This document shows positions 1-10,003 of a DNA stretch of 64,000 nucleotides, one piece after another (position 1 is the stretch's first letter; the number at the start of each line of letters is the position of its first letter). Source of the DNA: Bacteroides propionicifaciens DSM 19291 = JCM 14649 (GTDB taxonomy: Bacteria; Bacteroidota; Bacteroidia; Bacteroidales; Bacteroidaceae); assembly GCF_000375405.1 (NCBI RefSeq), contig NZ_AQWS01000004.1, positions 45,533 to 109,532 of the forward strand, given 5' to 3'. Below the pieces are notes generated by a model. It was not told the origin of the DNA, searched no databases, and saw nothing but the letters and a program-made list of their open reading frames with translations. Both the position numbers and the translations under genes were made by a program.

Positions 1-1202
1 ATAATCCAAGGCAGTGTACCGAGTTGTGCAGCCAATGAAACTACAATTAGCCCCCATAAATAGCGTGTTAGTATATACCTGGGCTTTAATAAGGAATAGA
101 CTAAAGGATAAAACATTAAAATCGCTAAAACAGCTGAGAACGACAAGATAAACCCAATATCAAACAACCAAAAGGGATTAAAGAGCAACATTACAAATGC
201 GACAAAAGCAAGAGAGTTCAAACCCACCCGTCGCCTTAAAGAGAGGGTTGACAAGCCCAAGAGGGTATAAAGTAGAACCGATCGAACCACCGAAGGATTT
301 CCACCGACAAAAAGGGCAAAGAGCCACAAGAGTATAACTGTTAAGACTAACGCCAGCGAATCTCTAAACCCAAACCAACGAGCCACCAGCTTAAAGAATA
401 GCGATAAAATCAAAAACAATAGACCAATATGCAAACCCGAGAGGGCAAGTACATGACTAACTCCTGCCGAAGCATATGCACCCTTCAAATCACCACTTAA
501 ATCTTCTTTTAATCCTAGTGTCAGGGCTGAGACTAAGGCTAGTTGACCCCCTTTTAATCCCAAAGAGATATAACGCTCATAGATGTTTTGTCGTTGTTGG
601 TAAAGCCACCCCGCAAACGAAGTTCCACCTGCCATTAGTTTTTTAACTGATCCAGTCTCTGCAAAACAAGTCCCAGCAATTGATTTATGTCTAAGATAGC
701 GTGAATAATCGAAATCAAAGCTAAACAGCGGTGAATCGGGACTCGTTAGTTTTCCTGTAAAAGCAATAATATCATTTCGATCAAACACAGGTGTGTCAAG
801 AGATTCAGCAGGAAGATAAAGTATAATTTTATCCTTTAAGCCATCGCCAAGTTGAACTAGAAGGTGGTATCGACCATTTTTGAATTCCACACTACTTACC
901 ACTGTAGCTAGATGTGGAGTTGAAGATTCGCAAGTAAACTTTGTAGGTTGCTCAACTTGCGTACGCATTAGCCCCATAAAAAATAAGAACATTGCCAAAA
1001 CCACTCCAAAAAGCCAACGCATCCGAAAGCTTTTATTCTTCAGGTGTAAAACAAGTAGAATTAGAAGCAAAACCAGCTCAACTGCAATAAATAGACCAAT
1101 AGAGATTGGAGAACTATCGTAGGTATCAGCAAAAATAATACCCCCTAATAAGGGGATTAATATCCTTACTAGAGGGTATTTATGGATAAAATTAAGATCC
1201 AC
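1..1202 (-). CDS. comEC: ComEC/Rec2-family DNA uptake channel, partial (3' end beyond window start)
   Basis: Membrane protein expected to move single-stranded DNA across the inner membrane in competence. Reading the minus strand gives an open frame from a GTG at 1202 to the window edge, with no ATG available because an in-frame TAG lies four codons upstream. The N-terminus has two hydrophobic segments, followed by an OB-like soluble part, then the family signature GVSHVLALSGLHIGLLF and further hydrophobic helices. The stop codon and any C-terminal metallo-beta-lactamase-like domain lie outside the window. It starts 13 bases after rpe ends and is probably the last gene of the tsaC-clc-fmt-rpe run. 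Many Bacteroidetes carry this gene without known natural competence, so the role is inferred from the family. Confidence 0.85.
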   Translation of the reverse strand, partial: MDLNFIHKYPLVRILIPLLGGIIFADTYDSSPISIGLFIAVELVLLLILLVLHLKNKSFRMRWLFGVVLAMFLFFMGLMRTQVEQPTKFTCESSTPHLATVVSSVEFKNGRYHLLVQLGDGLKDKIILYLPAESLDTPVFDRNDIIAFTGKLTSPDSPLFSFDFDYSRYLRHKSIAGTCFAETGSVKKLMAGGTSFAGWLYQQRQNIYERYISLGLKGGQLALVSALTLGLKEDLSGDLKGAYASAGVSHVLALSGLHIGLLFLILSLFFKLVARWFGFRDSLALVLTVILLWLFALFVGGNPSVVRSVLLYTLLGLSTLSLRRRVGLNSLAFVAFVMLLFNPFWLFDIGFILSFSAVLAILMFYPLVYSLLKPRYILTRYLWGLIVVSLAAQLGTLPWI

Positions 1203-1215
1203 AACGAAGATCTAA

Positions 1216-1869
1216 TTATAAGTTCTTCATCTCTTTTGTCATTTTGATTGGGTCGGGAGCATTAAAAATTGCACTACCCGCTACAAGAACATCGGCACCA
1301 GCCTCAACAAGACGTTTACCAGTTTCAAGATTTACACCACCATCAATTTCGATTAGGGCATGAGATCCCGAAACTTCAATAAGCTCACGGAGTTCTTTAA
1401 CCTTATCTATTGTGTTCTCGATAAATTTTTGACCTCCAAAACCTGGGTTAACACTCATTAGCAAAACCATATATACATCTTTAATGATGTCTTTCAAGAA
1501 AGAAACAGGAGTTGCAGGGTTGATAGTTACTGCAGGTTTCATACCTGCTTCTTTGATTTGTTGAATCACACGGTGTAGGTGTGGGCAAGCTTCAAAATGT
1601 ACATTCATAATCTCTGCTCCTAAAGCCTTAACTTCAGGAATAAACTTTTCGGGCTGAACAATCATCAAGTGTACATCAAGAGGTTTTGTGGTTAGCTCGG
1701 CTACATACTTAAGCACAGGAAACCCAAAGGATATATTAGGTACAAAAACCCCATCCATGATATCAATATGAACCCAATCGGCATCCGACTCATTGACCAT
1801 CTTCATGTCATCTGCCAAATGAGCAAAGTTTGCAGATAGAATTGAGGGAGATATTATAGGTCTTTTCAT
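1216..1869 (-). CDS. rpe: Ribulose-phosphate 3-epimerase
   Basis: Interconverts ribulose 5-phosphate and xylulose 5-phosphate in the cytosolic pentose phosphate pathway. The 217-residue length is normal. Visible TIM-barrel motifs are SPSILSANF near the N-terminus, HIDIMDGVFVPN with the metal-binding His and catalytic Asp (about residues 34-45), HLMI (about 67), VNPGFGGQKF (about 141-150) and EIDGGVN with the second catalytic Asp (about 174-180). It lies 52 bases downstream of fmt and 13 bases upstream of comEC on the same strand, which suggests co-transcription. Confidence 0.97.
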   Translation of the reverse strand: MKRPIISPSILSANFAHLADDMKMVNESDADWVHIDIMDGVFVPNISFGFPVLKYVAELTTKPLDVHLMIVQPEKFIPEVKALGAEIMNVHFEACPHLHRVIQQIKEAGMKPAVTINPATPVSFLKDIIKDVYMVLLMSVNPGFGGQKFIENTIDKVKELRELIEVSGSHALIEIDGGVNLETGKRLVEAGADVLVAGSAIFNAPDPIKMTKEMKNL

Positions 1870-1921
1870 GATCGATTATATTTAATAATATAGTTTGTAA
1901 TATACTTATTTCATTCTAAAT

Positions 1922-2896
1922 TTACAGCATACGAAAGCTTGAATCAATAGCAAACCCACGAAGTAAATCAGCTATAGGGAGACGTTTCTTTCCTGGTAGT
2001 TGCATAACCTCAATGGCTATAAACCCACCTTGAACGGCTACCAATAGCTCGTCTTTCTCTTCTTGAAGGATTGAGCCTATCGCTAAGTCATGCATACGCT
2101 CGACCATTCTACTTTGGAAGATTTTAACGACACGTTTTTCACCTTGCTGATCAACAAGTGTACTCCAAGCTGCAGGATAAGGTGAAAGACCACGAATAAA
2201 GTTATGAACAGCCTGAACTGACTGATCCCAGTTAATCTGACAAGTCTCCTTAAATATTTTGGGGGCAGCTTTCAAAATCATTTTTTCAGCCTCTATCAAC
2301 TGATTTTGGGGTATAGGGTTCTCCTGCCCATCTAAAATGATATTAACTGTATCTATAACTGTATCGGCTCCTAAACACATAAGTCGATCGTGTACATCAC
2401 CAACATTATCATCGGCCCCGATTTCAATCGTACGTTGCAAAAGAACATGTCCCGTATCAATCTCGTGTTGTAGGAAGAAGGTCGTAACACCAGTCTGAAC
2501 ATCTCCATTAATTATAGACCAATTGATAGGTGCAGCACCTCTATACTGAGGCAATAACGAAGCATGTAGGTTGAAAGTTCCCATTTCAGGCATATCCCAG
2601 ACTACCTCAGGCAACATCCTAAAAGCCACTACAATTTGCAGATCGGCTTTGAAGCTCGCTAATTCGAGAATAAACTCTTCATCTTTAAGATTAGTAGGCT
2701 GAAGGATAGGTAAATTCTGAGATAGAGCATACTCTTTAACCGCAGAGTATTGAATTTTATGTCCACGCCCAGCTGGTTTATCAGGCATGGTCACTACAGC
2801 CACAACATTGTAATTGTTTTCTACTAATTTTTTTAAGGGCTCCACAGCAAACTCGGGAGTCCCCATATATATAATTCTAAGAGATTCTTTGTTCAT
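1922..2896 (-). CDS. fmt: Methionyl-tRNA formyltransferase
   Basis: Formylates the amino group of Met-tRNAfMet with 10-formyl-tetrahydrofolate to make initiator tRNA. The 324-residue length fits. The N-terminal transferase domain shows IIYMGTPEFAVEPL, the active-site loop FNLHASLLPQYRGAAPINW (Asn and His of the catalytic triad, about residues 108-126) and HEIDTGHVL (catalytic Asp, about 146). The C-terminal tRNA-binding domain starts near residue 210 with INW and ends at about 320. Only three bases separate it from the upstream ClC gene, so the two are almost certainly co-transcribed. Confidence 0.97.
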   Translation of the reverse strand: MNKESLRIIYMGTPEFAVEPLKKLVENNYNVVAVVTMPDKPAGRGHKIQYSAVKEYALSQNLPILQPTNLKDEEFILELASFKADLQIVVAFRMLPEVVWDMPEMGTFNLHASLLPQYRGAAPINWSIINGDVQTGVTTFFLQHEIDTGHVLLQRTIEIGADDNVGDVHDRLMCLGADTVIDTVNIILDGQENPIPQNQLIEAEKMILKAAPKIFKETCQINWDQSVQAVHNFIRGLSPYPAAWSTLVDQQGEKRVVKIFQSRMVERMHDLAIGSILQEEKDELLVAVQGGFIAIEVMQLPGKKRLPIADLLRGFAIDSSFRML

Positions 2897-2899
2897 AAC

Positions 2900-4684
2900 T
2901 TATTCTTCTGAAAAATGAATTAATACCTCACGGTAGGAGTTAAATATCTTCGATTTTGAGACAAAGCCCAAATAAACACCATCCTCATCAATCACGGGCA
3001 GATTCCAAGCATTGGTATCGTCGAAAGTACGCATGACGTTTTCCATATGCTCCGTATTCAATATTTTGGCTGGAGGGAAGGTCATAAACTTCTCTACCTT
3101 GAAGCGATGGTAAAGCTCTTGACGGAACATAATATTACGGATATCGTCGAGTAAAACTATTCCCAAAAGCACCCCTTTATGATCTGTAACAGGGAATACA
3201 TTACGCTTCGAAGAAGCTATGGCTTTGACCATCTCACCCAAATCCATATCGGGATAAACCACTACGAAATTATTCTCAATAACATTCGACATCTTCATTA
3301 GTGTGAGTACGGCTCGATCTTTGTGGTGCGTAATTAGTTGACCTTGCTTGGCCAAACGCATAGAGTAAATACTATGTGGTTCAAAGGCTAAAATCGTAAG
3401 ATAAGAGCTAACTGAAACAATAATTAAAGGCAAAAATAGGTCATACCCCCCCGTAAGCTCTGCAATCAAGAAAACACCAGTCAGTGGAGCATGCATTACT
3501 GCAGCCATCACAGCTGCCATTCCCATAAGCGCAAAATTCTTTTCGGGCAACTGCCCAATGATATCTAAACCATTAATACCGTGTGAGAACACAAAACCAG
3601 CGATACAACCCAAGAAGAGTGAAGGCGCAAATAATCCACCACAACCTCCACCACCATTGGTAGCACTAGTCGCAAAAACCTTGAATAAGACAACAAAGGC
3701 TAGATAAACCAAAAGTAAGTTTCCGTAACCATAGAATAGAGAATTATCCAAGACTCGATCCCATTCTAGCTCGGTGTTACCATTGATCAACACGTTAATG
3801 GTTTCGTAACCCTCACCATAAAGTGCCGGAAAAAGGAAAATCAAGGTACTAAGCATAACACCACCAAGCGCTAGCTTTTGATAAGGACTCCTGTATTTAG
3901 AAAAGATTCCCTCGAGCTTGTTCATCGTACGTGTAAAGTACAAAGAAACCAAACCACAAGTAAAACCCAGTAATATAACATAAGGTATACGCTCAAGCTC
4001 AAATGGATTATCCATATGGAACTTGAAGATGGCCTCCTGACCTGTTATCACGTACGAAACCGTAGCTGCAGTAACCGATGAAATAAGTAGAGGTAAAAGA
4101 GAACTCATCGTCAAATCGAGCAGCAATACTTCAATAACAAAAACCAGCCCCGTGATAGGAGCTTTAAATATCCCAGCAATAGCTCCTGCTGCACCACAAC
4201 CCACAAGTAACATCAACGTACGTTGCTCAGCTTTAAATAGACTACCAAGATTTGATCCGATAGCTGAGCCCGTAAGTACAATCGGTGACTCTCCTCCAAC
4301 CGATCCACCAAACCCAATGGTTATAGAACTGGCGATAATAGAGCTCCAAGTGTTGTGGCGTTTGATACGCCCTTTACGCTTAGATATAGCATAAAGAATT
4401 TTTGTTACCCCATGGCTAATATCATCTTTTACGATATATCGGACAAAAAGCCCAGTCAGAAAAATACCAACAACAGGATAAATTAGGTAGAGGTAATTCG
4501 CTCCCGTACTACTAAAGTTATTGGTAAGAAAAGTCTGAATAAAGTGAATCATTACTTTGAGTAGCAATGCGGCCAAAGCCGTCAGTATCCCCACTACAAA
4601 GCTCAAAATTAAAATAAAATGCTTTTCACTTATTTTATTCTCTCTCCAATCAAGAATACGCTGATACAAACTTAGATTCTCCAA
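2900..4684 (-). CDS. ClC-family chloride channel/antiporter with C-terminal CBS pair
   Basis: Integral membrane ClC protein of 594 residues. The ClC core (about 20-430) has roughly ten hydrophobic segments. Signature loops are present in modified form: DISHGV where the GSGIP selectivity loop is expected, GGSVGGESP holding the gating-glutamate position, and GGGCGGLFAPSLFLG for the GxFxP motif. The last 150 residues form two CBS domains, with a VFPVTDHKGVLLGIV repeat and a second LPVIDEDGVYLGFV repeat, which usually bind adenine nucleotides. Retention of the gating Glu suggests a proton/chloride antiporter, but that is an inference. It sits between tsaC and fmt on one strand; the neighbours give no functional clue. 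Confidence 0.92.
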   Translation of the reverse strand: MENLSLYQRILDWRENKISEKHFILILSFVVGILTALAALLLKVMIHFIQTFLTNNFSSTGANYLYLIYPVVGIFLTGLFVRYIVKDDISHGVTKILYAISKRKGRIKRHNTWSSIIASSITIGFGGSVGGESPIVLTGSAIGSNLGSLFKAEQRTLMLLVGCGAAGAIAGIFKAPITGLVFVIEVLLLDLTMSSLLPLLISSVTAATVSYVITGQEAIFKFHMDNPFELERIPYVILLGFTCGLVSLYFTRTMNKLEGIFSKYRSPYQKLALGGVMLSTLIFLFPALYGEGYETINVLINGNTELEWDRVLDNSLFYGYGNLLLVYLAFVVLFKVFATSATNGGGGCGGLFAPSLFLGCIAGFVFSHGINGLDIIGQLPEKNFALMGMAAVMAAVMHAPLTGVFLIAELTGGYDLFLPLIIVSVSSYLTILAFEPHSIYSMRLAKQGQLITHHKDRAVLTLMKMSNVIENNFVVVYPDMDLGEMVKAIASSKRNVFPVTDHKGVLLGIVLLDDIRNIMFRQELYHRFKVEKFMTFPPAKILNTEHMENVMRTFDDTNAWNLPVIDEDGVYLGFVSKSKIFNSYREVLIHFSEE

Positions 4685-4735
4685 TTTAATTTTATTGTTT
4701 TATTTTAAATACTGACTCCTATTAACCCAGACTCT

Positions 4736-5299
4736 TTATTGTCTGATTACTTTTACTTGTCCACCCTTACCTAGTTTTATAATACTAGAAGGTTTAGGAC
4801 GGCTCATATCATTTTGTCGATATTCCACAATATAATCTACTTGAGCCTTTATCTCCTCACTAATTTCAGAAAAATTAGCCGGTGTAGGCTGGCCACTGAT
4901 GTTAGCAGAAGTCGATATGATCGCTTTTCGGAAGCGTTGGCATAATTGTTGGCTAAACTTTTCGGTAGTAACACGAATTCCGATACTGCCATCTTCAGGC
5001 AATAGGTTTGGAGCAAGATTACGCGCACCATCATAAATTAGAGTTAATGGCTTATCGGTAAGCTCGATCAAATCCCAAGCTACTGGAGGCACTACGTCAA
5101 CATAGAAATCGACCTTAACAGTAGAGTCAACCATCACAAGTAAAGCCTTGCTATCGGTTCTTTGCTTGATCTCATAGACACGCTGCACAGCCTCAGGGTT
5201 TGTTGCATCGCAACCAATTCCCCACACAGTATCGGTAGGGTAGAGAATAATTCCCCCATCGTACAAGACTTGGCAGGCTTTTTTTAAATCTTCTATCAT
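4736..5299 (-). CDS. tsaC: L-threonylcarbamoyladenylate synthase (Sua5/YrdC/YciO family)
   Basis: Makes threonylcarbamoyl-AMP from threonine, bicarbonate and ATP for the universal t6A37 modification of ANN-decoding tRNAs. The 187-residue length is that of the short TsaC form, without the Sua5 C-terminal domain. Motifs seen: YPTDTVWGIGCDATN (about residues 20-34), the basic KQRTDSKALLVMV loop and STSANISGQPTPANF (about 128-142). It is the first gene of the minus-strand run and has a good promoter 37 bases upstream of its ATG. It could be the paralogue YciO, which only neighbouring t6A genes or a phylogeny would settle. Confidence 0.9.
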   Translation of the reverse strand: MIEDLKKACQVLYDGGIILYPTDTVWGIGCDATNPEAVQRVYEIKQRTDSKALLVMVDSTVKVDFYVDVVPPVAWDLIELTDKPLTLIYDGARNLAPNLLPEDGSIGIRVTTEKFSQQLCQRFRKAIISTSANISGQPTPANFSEISEEIKAQVDYIVEYRQNDMSRPKPSSIIKLGKGGQVKVIRQ

Positions 5300-5335
5300 A
5301 ATTTTATTGGGATGTTTTATATTGCTTTAGAATTA

Positions 5336-5367
5336 CAAAAATAGCTTTTAAAACTCAATAATTGAAA
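5336..5367 (-). promoter_or_regulatory. Bacteroidetes-type promoter for the tsaC-clc-fmt-rpe-comEC run
   Basis: On the minus strand a perfect -7 element TATTTTTG (5343-5336, consensus TAnnTTTG) is preceded by 20 bases and a TTTC at 5367-5364 close to the -33 TTTG. It lies 37 bases upstream of the tsaC ATG. Confidence 0.55.
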
Positions 5368-5520
5368 AGTATAAAATAGTATTTCTTTTAGTAAGCTCGA
5401 ATTCAAAGTTTATACACCAACTCTTACCTTTTTAAGCGTTTTTATTTTCTTTCTCATGATTTTAATTGAGTCGTTGGGCGTAAAAGCGTAATTTTGTTGG
5501 AATCTAAGTATAACAGACAA

Positions 5521-5952
5521 ATGGAAAAAAGTAATTTCAAACATATCCTACCCATCCAACTTCGCTTTAACGACATCGACCAGTTTGGTCATGTTAATAA
5601 CTCCGTATACTTCTCATTCTACGATTTGGGTAAAACCAATTACTTTGGTTCTGTATGCCCCAATGTCGACTGGAACAAAGATGCCATAATGGTTGTACAT
5701 CTTGAAATTGACTTTATAGAGCAAATTTATTCCACTAACCGCATTGCTGTACAAACTGCAGTGACCCAAATTGGCAATAAGAGCTTTCAACTCTATCAAG
5801 AGGTGATTGATCAAAATACCCAACAAGTAAAATGCTCTTGTAAATCGGTAATGGTGACTTATGACTTAGAAAACCACTGTTCCAAACCCTTATCTGAAGA
5901 TTGGAAAGAGGCCATTTGCGACTTCGAGGGTAAAGATGTAAGACGAAAATAA
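5521..5952 (+). CDS. Acyl-CoA thioesterase, 4HBT hotdog fold
   Basis: Small cytosolic hotdog-fold thioesterase of 143 residues. The active-site motif DIDQFGHVNNSVYFSFYD near the N-terminus matches the DxxGHVNNxxY pattern of the YbgC/4-hydroxybenzoyl-CoA thioesterase family, including the catalytic Asp. The ATG at 5521 is chosen over an in-frame TTG at 5494 because the longer start adds residues that do not belong to the fold. Substrate is unknown; family members hydrolyse short to medium acyl-CoAs. It is divergent from tsaC and 286 bases upstream of recJ, so it is probably monocistronic. Confidence 0.85.
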   Translation: MEKSNFKHILPIQLRFNDIDQFGHVNNSVYFSFYDLGKTNYFGSVCPNVDWNKDAIMVVHLEIDFIEQIYSTNRIAVQTAVTQIGNKSFQLYQEVIDQNTQQVKCSCKSVMVTYDLENHCSKPLSEDWKEAICDFEGKDVRRK

Positions 5953-6238
5953 GAGGAGCTTATCTTCAATCAATAAGAGCCTAGTACTTTGCTACCTCCG
6001 ACTTACTCGCAGCCCTCTAACGACCTAGTCATTTGCAGTAGAGTAGCTGGTTATCACCATCAAACCAAGCTAAAACTTAAGCCGATAACCCTTTAAGTGG
6101 AAATCAAAGACTCTAATTAAAATAAGTCTAAACAAAAGGAAATCATAGGCTTTTTTAGTACTTTTACAAATCTAGAGTTGGAGCAATTTGAAGCTTTTAC
6201 TCTTGAGTATCGAAAGAAAACAAGAAAACAATATATAG

Positions 6239-7960
6239 ATGAATCACTTATGGAATTACCATGCTTTTTCGCCGCAAGAGCTAGAAAAAAGCCATAAATT
6301 GGCCAGAGAGTTGGGCATAAGTCCGATCTTAGGACAACTCCTGATTCAACGCGACATACAAACTCCAGAAGATGCTAAATCCTTCTTCTATCCTGACTTG
6401 AAGGATCTACATGATCCTTTTTTGATGCAAGATATGGACTTAGCTGTGGAGCGACTCAACCAGGCTATTTTAAATAAAGAACGGATTTTGATCTACGGCG
6501 ATTACGACGTAGATGGTACAACATCAGTAGCCTTAGTTTACCGATTTTTGAAACTATATTATTCAAATATAGACTACTATATCCCCAATCGTTACGATGA
6601 AGGATATGGTGTATCAAGACAAGGTATAAATTATGCTAGTCAGTCGGGAGTCAAATTAATCATTATACTCGACTGTGGTATAAAAGCCGTTGAGGAGATT
6701 ACCTATGCTCAAAGCCAAGGAATTGATTTTATCATCTGCGACCACCATGTGCCAGACGAAACTCTTCCACCAGCTGTAGCTATTCTAAATGCCAAAAGAC
6801 TAGACAATACCTACCCCTACACTGATCTGTCGGGATGTGGCGTAGGTTTTAAGTTTATGCAGGGCTTTGCACAAAGCAATGACATAAGCTTTAGTCAGCT
6901 TACACCTTTGCTCGACTTGGTTGCGGTAAGTATTGCTTCAGATATTGTACCTATCATGGGTGAAAATAGAATTTTAGCCTATCACGGGTTAAAACGATTA
7001 AATTCACACCCCAGCGTTGGATTACAATCTATCATCAACATTTGTGGTTTGACGGGCAAAGAACTTACAATAAGCGATATTGTCTTCAAAATTGGACCAC
7101 GAATCAATGCATCTGGAAGAATCGAGAGTGGCAAAGAAGCTGTTGATTTGATGGTTGAAACCGATGTCCAACGCGCTGTCGAAAAAAGTATTCAAATAAA
7201 CGAATATAACGAGACACGCAAAGACTTAGATAAAGCCATAACTCAAGAAGCCAACACTATTGTCGATAACCTGAGTGACCTATCGGATAGACGCTCAATG
7301 GTGTTGTACGATGAAAACTGGCACCAAGGTGTCATCGGAATTGTGGCTTCAAGACTAACCGAAATTCATTACAAACCGACAGTAGTTCTCTGTAAATCAG
7401 GAGGACTTGCTACAGGTTCAGCACGTTCGGTACCAGGTTTCGATGTCTATAAGGCTGTTGAACATTGCCGAGATCTACTCGAAAGTTTTGGGGGGCATAC
7501 CTATGCCGCAGGTTTATCGCTAAAAGAAGAGCACATTGAAACTTTTACTAAACGATTTGAAGCATACGTAACAGAACATATCCGCCCAGACCAATTGGAG
7601 TCGAGCATTGAGATTGATTCAGACCTCAAGTTTATTGATATTACGCAAAAGTTCTGTCGTGACTTGCAGCTCTTTAACCCCCACGGACCACTTAATCATA
7701 AACCGATCTTTTGTACAGAGCAAGTTTACGACTATGGCACAAGCAAGGTTGTAGGAAGAAACCAAGAACACATCAAGTTAGAACTTATAGACAGTCAGTC
7801 GAATAAGATTTTTAATGGGATTGCTTTTGGCCAAAGCAACCATGTTCGGTATATAAAAAGCCGTCGTTCATTCGATATCTGTTATACCATTGAAGCCAAT
7901 ACACACCGAAAGGGAGAAATTCAGTTGCATATCGAAGACATAAAGCCAAGGGAGTTATAA
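6239..7960 (+). CDS. recJ: Single-stranded-DNA-specific 5'-3' exonuclease RecJ
   Basis: Degrades single-stranded DNA 5'-3' in RecF-pathway recombination, base-excision and mismatch repair. Length is 573 residues. DHH phosphoesterase motifs are clear: IYGDYDVDGTTSVAL (about residues 81-95), ILDCGIKA, and ICDHHVPDE (about 163-171). The DHHA1 domain carries GVIGIVASRL (about 363-372) and ESFGGHTYAAGLSL (about 418-431). The C-terminal OB domain (about 460-570) is typical of RecJ. One base separates it from recQ; RecQ unwinds the substrate that RecJ digests, so the pairing is functionally sensible. Confidence 0.97.
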   Translation: MNHLWNYHAFSPQELEKSHKLARELGISPILGQLLIQRDIQTPEDAKSFFYPDLKDLHDPFLMQDMDLAVERLNQAILNKERILIYGDYDVDGTTSVALVYRFLKLYYSNIDYYIPNRYDEGYGVSRQGINYASQSGVKLIIILDCGIKAVEEITYAQSQGIDFIICDHHVPDETLPPAVAILNAKRLDNTYPYTDLSGCGVGFKFMQGFAQSNDISFSQLTPLLDLVAVSIASDIVPIMGENRILAYHGLKRLNSHPSVGLQSIINICGLTGKELTISDIVFKIGPRINASGRIESGKEAVDLMVETDVQRAVEKSIQINEYNETRKDLDKAITQEANTIVDNLSDLSDRRSMVLYDENWHQGVIGIVASRLTEIHYKPTVVLCKSGGLATGSARSVPGFDVYKAVEHCRDLLESFGGHTYAAGLSLKEEHIETFTKRFEAYVTEHIRPDQLESSIEIDSDLKFIDITQKFCRDLQLFNPHGPLNHKPIFCTEQVYDYGTSKVVGRNQEHIKLELIDSQSNKIFNGIAFGQSNHVRYIKSRRSFDICYTIEANTHRKGEIQLHIEDIKPREL

Positions 7961-7961
7961 G

Positions 7962-9887
7962 ATGAACTCTAAGTATCTAGAGGTATTAAAACAATATTGG
8001 GGTTACGACTCCTTCCGTGGAATTCAACAAGAGATCATTGAGAGTATCGATCAAGGATACGACACACTCGGATTGATGCCTACGGGAGGAGGAAAGTCCA
8101 TTACTTTTCAAGTGCCTACACTTGCTAAAGAGGGAATTTGTATCGTTATTACGCCACTTATTGCGCTCATGAAAGATCAGGTAGCCAATCTGAAAGACCG
8201 AGGTATAAAAGCTGCCGCCATATACTCGGGAATGAACTCCACCGAAATCAATGTCACCCTAGATAATTGCATCTTTGGAGGATACAAATTTCTTTACGTA
8301 TCACCCGAACGTTTGGCCACTGATCTGTTCAAGGATAAGCTCAAGAAAATGCCCGTCTGTCTCTTTGCAGTCGACGAGAGTCATTGCATCTCCCAATGGG
8401 GATACGATTTTAGACCTGCCTACCTGCAAGTTGCCGATATTCGAGTACTTAAACCTGAGGTCCCCATACTTGCCCTTACCGCTACAGCTACCCCAGAAGT
8501 AGTTATAGATATTCAAGAGAAACTTCATTTCAGAGAAAAAAGAGTCTTTAAAATGAGTTTTGAACGAAAGAACTTAGCTTATATTGTGCACCATACCGAC
8601 GATAAATCTGGGGTAATTCTTAAATTACTTGCCAAGCTAAAGGGAAGTACGATCATTTACGCGCGAAGTAGAAAGCGAACTAAAGAGATGTCTGATTTCT
8701 TAACACGAAATGGTATTTCATCTACCTTCTACCATGCTGGTCTCAACCACGAGCTTAAAGATCAACGCCAAAAGAAATGGCAGTCAGGTGAGTATCGTGT
8801 TATGGTAGCGACCAATGCCTTTGGGATGGGTATCGATAAAGCTGACGTACGCCTTGTACTTCACATCGACCTACCCGACTCGATTGAAGCCTATTTTCAA
8901 GAAGCAGGAAGAGCAGGACGTGACGGCAAAAATGCCCGCTCAATCATTCTGTACTCCAATGCAGACCAAGCTAAGCTTCAGAAGAGAATCAAAGACAATT
9001 ACCCCGAAAAAGAGTATATCCTAAACATCTACGAGCACCTGCAATACTATTTTCAGATGGCTATGGGTGATGGACTGGGTTGCATCTACGACTTCAACCT
9101 AGAAGAGTTTTGCCTGCGCTTCAAACATTTCCCCGTACAAGCACATAATGCACTGTCCATACTTACTCAGACAGGTTTTATCGAATATACCGAAGAACAA
9201 GATAACCCTTCACGGCTTATCTTTACAGTACGCCGAGATGAACTCTACAAGCTTAGAGAGATGGATGGTGATGCTGAGAAAGTGCTTAATGTATTATTGC
9301 GAACCTATACAGGACTATTTACCGATTATGCCCACATCAATGAATCGGCAATAGCCACCAAAACGGGGTTAACGCGAGAACGTGTGTACGAAGTCTTACT
9401 TAATTTCACAAAAAGAAGACTCATTAACTACATACCACGCAAAAAGACCCCCTTTCTTATCTATACGCGAGAACGAGTCGACTTAGGCCGACTTATTATC
9501 CCAAAAGCAGTGTACGAAGATCGAAAAGAAAACTACATCAAACGTGTCACCGCCATTCTAGATTACGTAAAAGATCAGAACCATTGTCGAAGCCGACAAC
9601 TACTGCGCTACTTTGGTGAGCAAAATCAAGACAATTGTGGCACTTGCGATGTTTGCATAACGAGTCATAAAAAAAGAATCTCAACAAACCAATTTGATGA
9701 GTTATCCTCAAAAGTGATAGCACTAGTTAAGGACAATAACTACTCCATCCAAGAGTTAGCAAACAAAGTTGACACCACCGAAAACCTTCTTCTTCAAACC
9801 CTCGAATTTCTGATTGATGAGGGATTAATCAAAGAGGAAGATGGGTTTATCAGTAATTCAGAGATAAGACAAAATAGTGAACAATAA
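7962..9887 (+). CDS. recQ: ATP-dependent DNA helicase RecQ
   Basis: A 3'-5' helicase acting with RecJ at gaps and stalled forks. Length is 641 residues. Superfamily-2 motifs: FRGIQQEII (motif 0), LMPTGGGKS (Walker A, about 39-47), DESHCISQWGYDFRPAY (DExH box and aromatic-rich loop), LTATATPEV (motif III), and QEAGRAGRDGK (motif VI). The zinc-binding segment C-x(n)-CGTCDVC lies near residue 560, after the RQC winged-helix region. The C-terminal 60 residues look like another winged helix (SIQELANKV...LLQTLEFLIDEG) rather than an evident HRDC domain. Co-transcribed with recJ. Confidence 0.96.
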   Translation: MNSKYLEVLKQYWGYDSFRGIQQEIIESIDQGYDTLGLMPTGGGKSITFQVPTLAKEGICIVITPLIALMKDQVANLKDRGIKAAAIYSGMNSTEINVTLDNCIFGGYKFLYVSPERLATDLFKDKLKKMPVCLFAVDESHCISQWGYDFRPAYLQVADIRVLKPEVPILALTATATPEVVIDIQEKLHFREKRVFKMSFERKNLAYIVHHTDDKSGVILKLLAKLKGSTIIYARSRKRTKEMSDFLTRNGISSTFYHAGLNHELKDQRQKKWQSGEYRVMVATNAFGMGIDKADVRLVLHIDLPDSIEAYFQEAGRAGRDGKNARSIILYSNADQAKLQKRIKDNYPEKEYILNIYEHLQYYFQMAMGDGLGCIYDFNLEEFCLRFKHFPVQAHNALSILTQTGFIEYTEEQDNPSRLIFTVRRDELYKLREMDGDAEKVLNVLLRTYTGLFTDYAHINESAIATKTGLTRERVYEVLLNFTKRRLINYIPRKKTPFLIYTRERVDLGRLIIPKAVYEDRKENYIKRVTAILDYVKDQNHCRSRQLLRYFGEQNQDNCGTCDVCITSHKKRISTNQFDELSSKVIALVKDNNYSIQELANKVDTTENLLLQTLEFLIDEGLIKEEDGFISNSEIRQNSEQ

Positions 9888-9946
9888 CTATATAAGTAAT
9901 GTATTGATAGTAATTAGCACTAATTACGAGATAATTGATTAAAATA

Positions 9947-9977
9947 TTTGGTTTATTTAATTAATTCGCTACATTTG
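9947..9977 (+). promoter_or_regulatory. Promoter of the aromatic amino-acid operon
   Basis: TTTG at 9947-9950 and TACATTTG at 9970-9977 with a 19-base spacer match the Bacteroidetes -33/-7 consensus exactly. Transcription should start near 9983, about 20 bases before the leader-peptide ATG. Confidence 0.75.
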
Positions 9978-10003
9978 TAACCATAGCATATAAAGAAACA
10001 GCA

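Noticed and set aside
880..1122. Plus-strand open frame of 80 codons
   Set aside because: It is antisense to the clearly coding comEC start region and shows no protein-like features.
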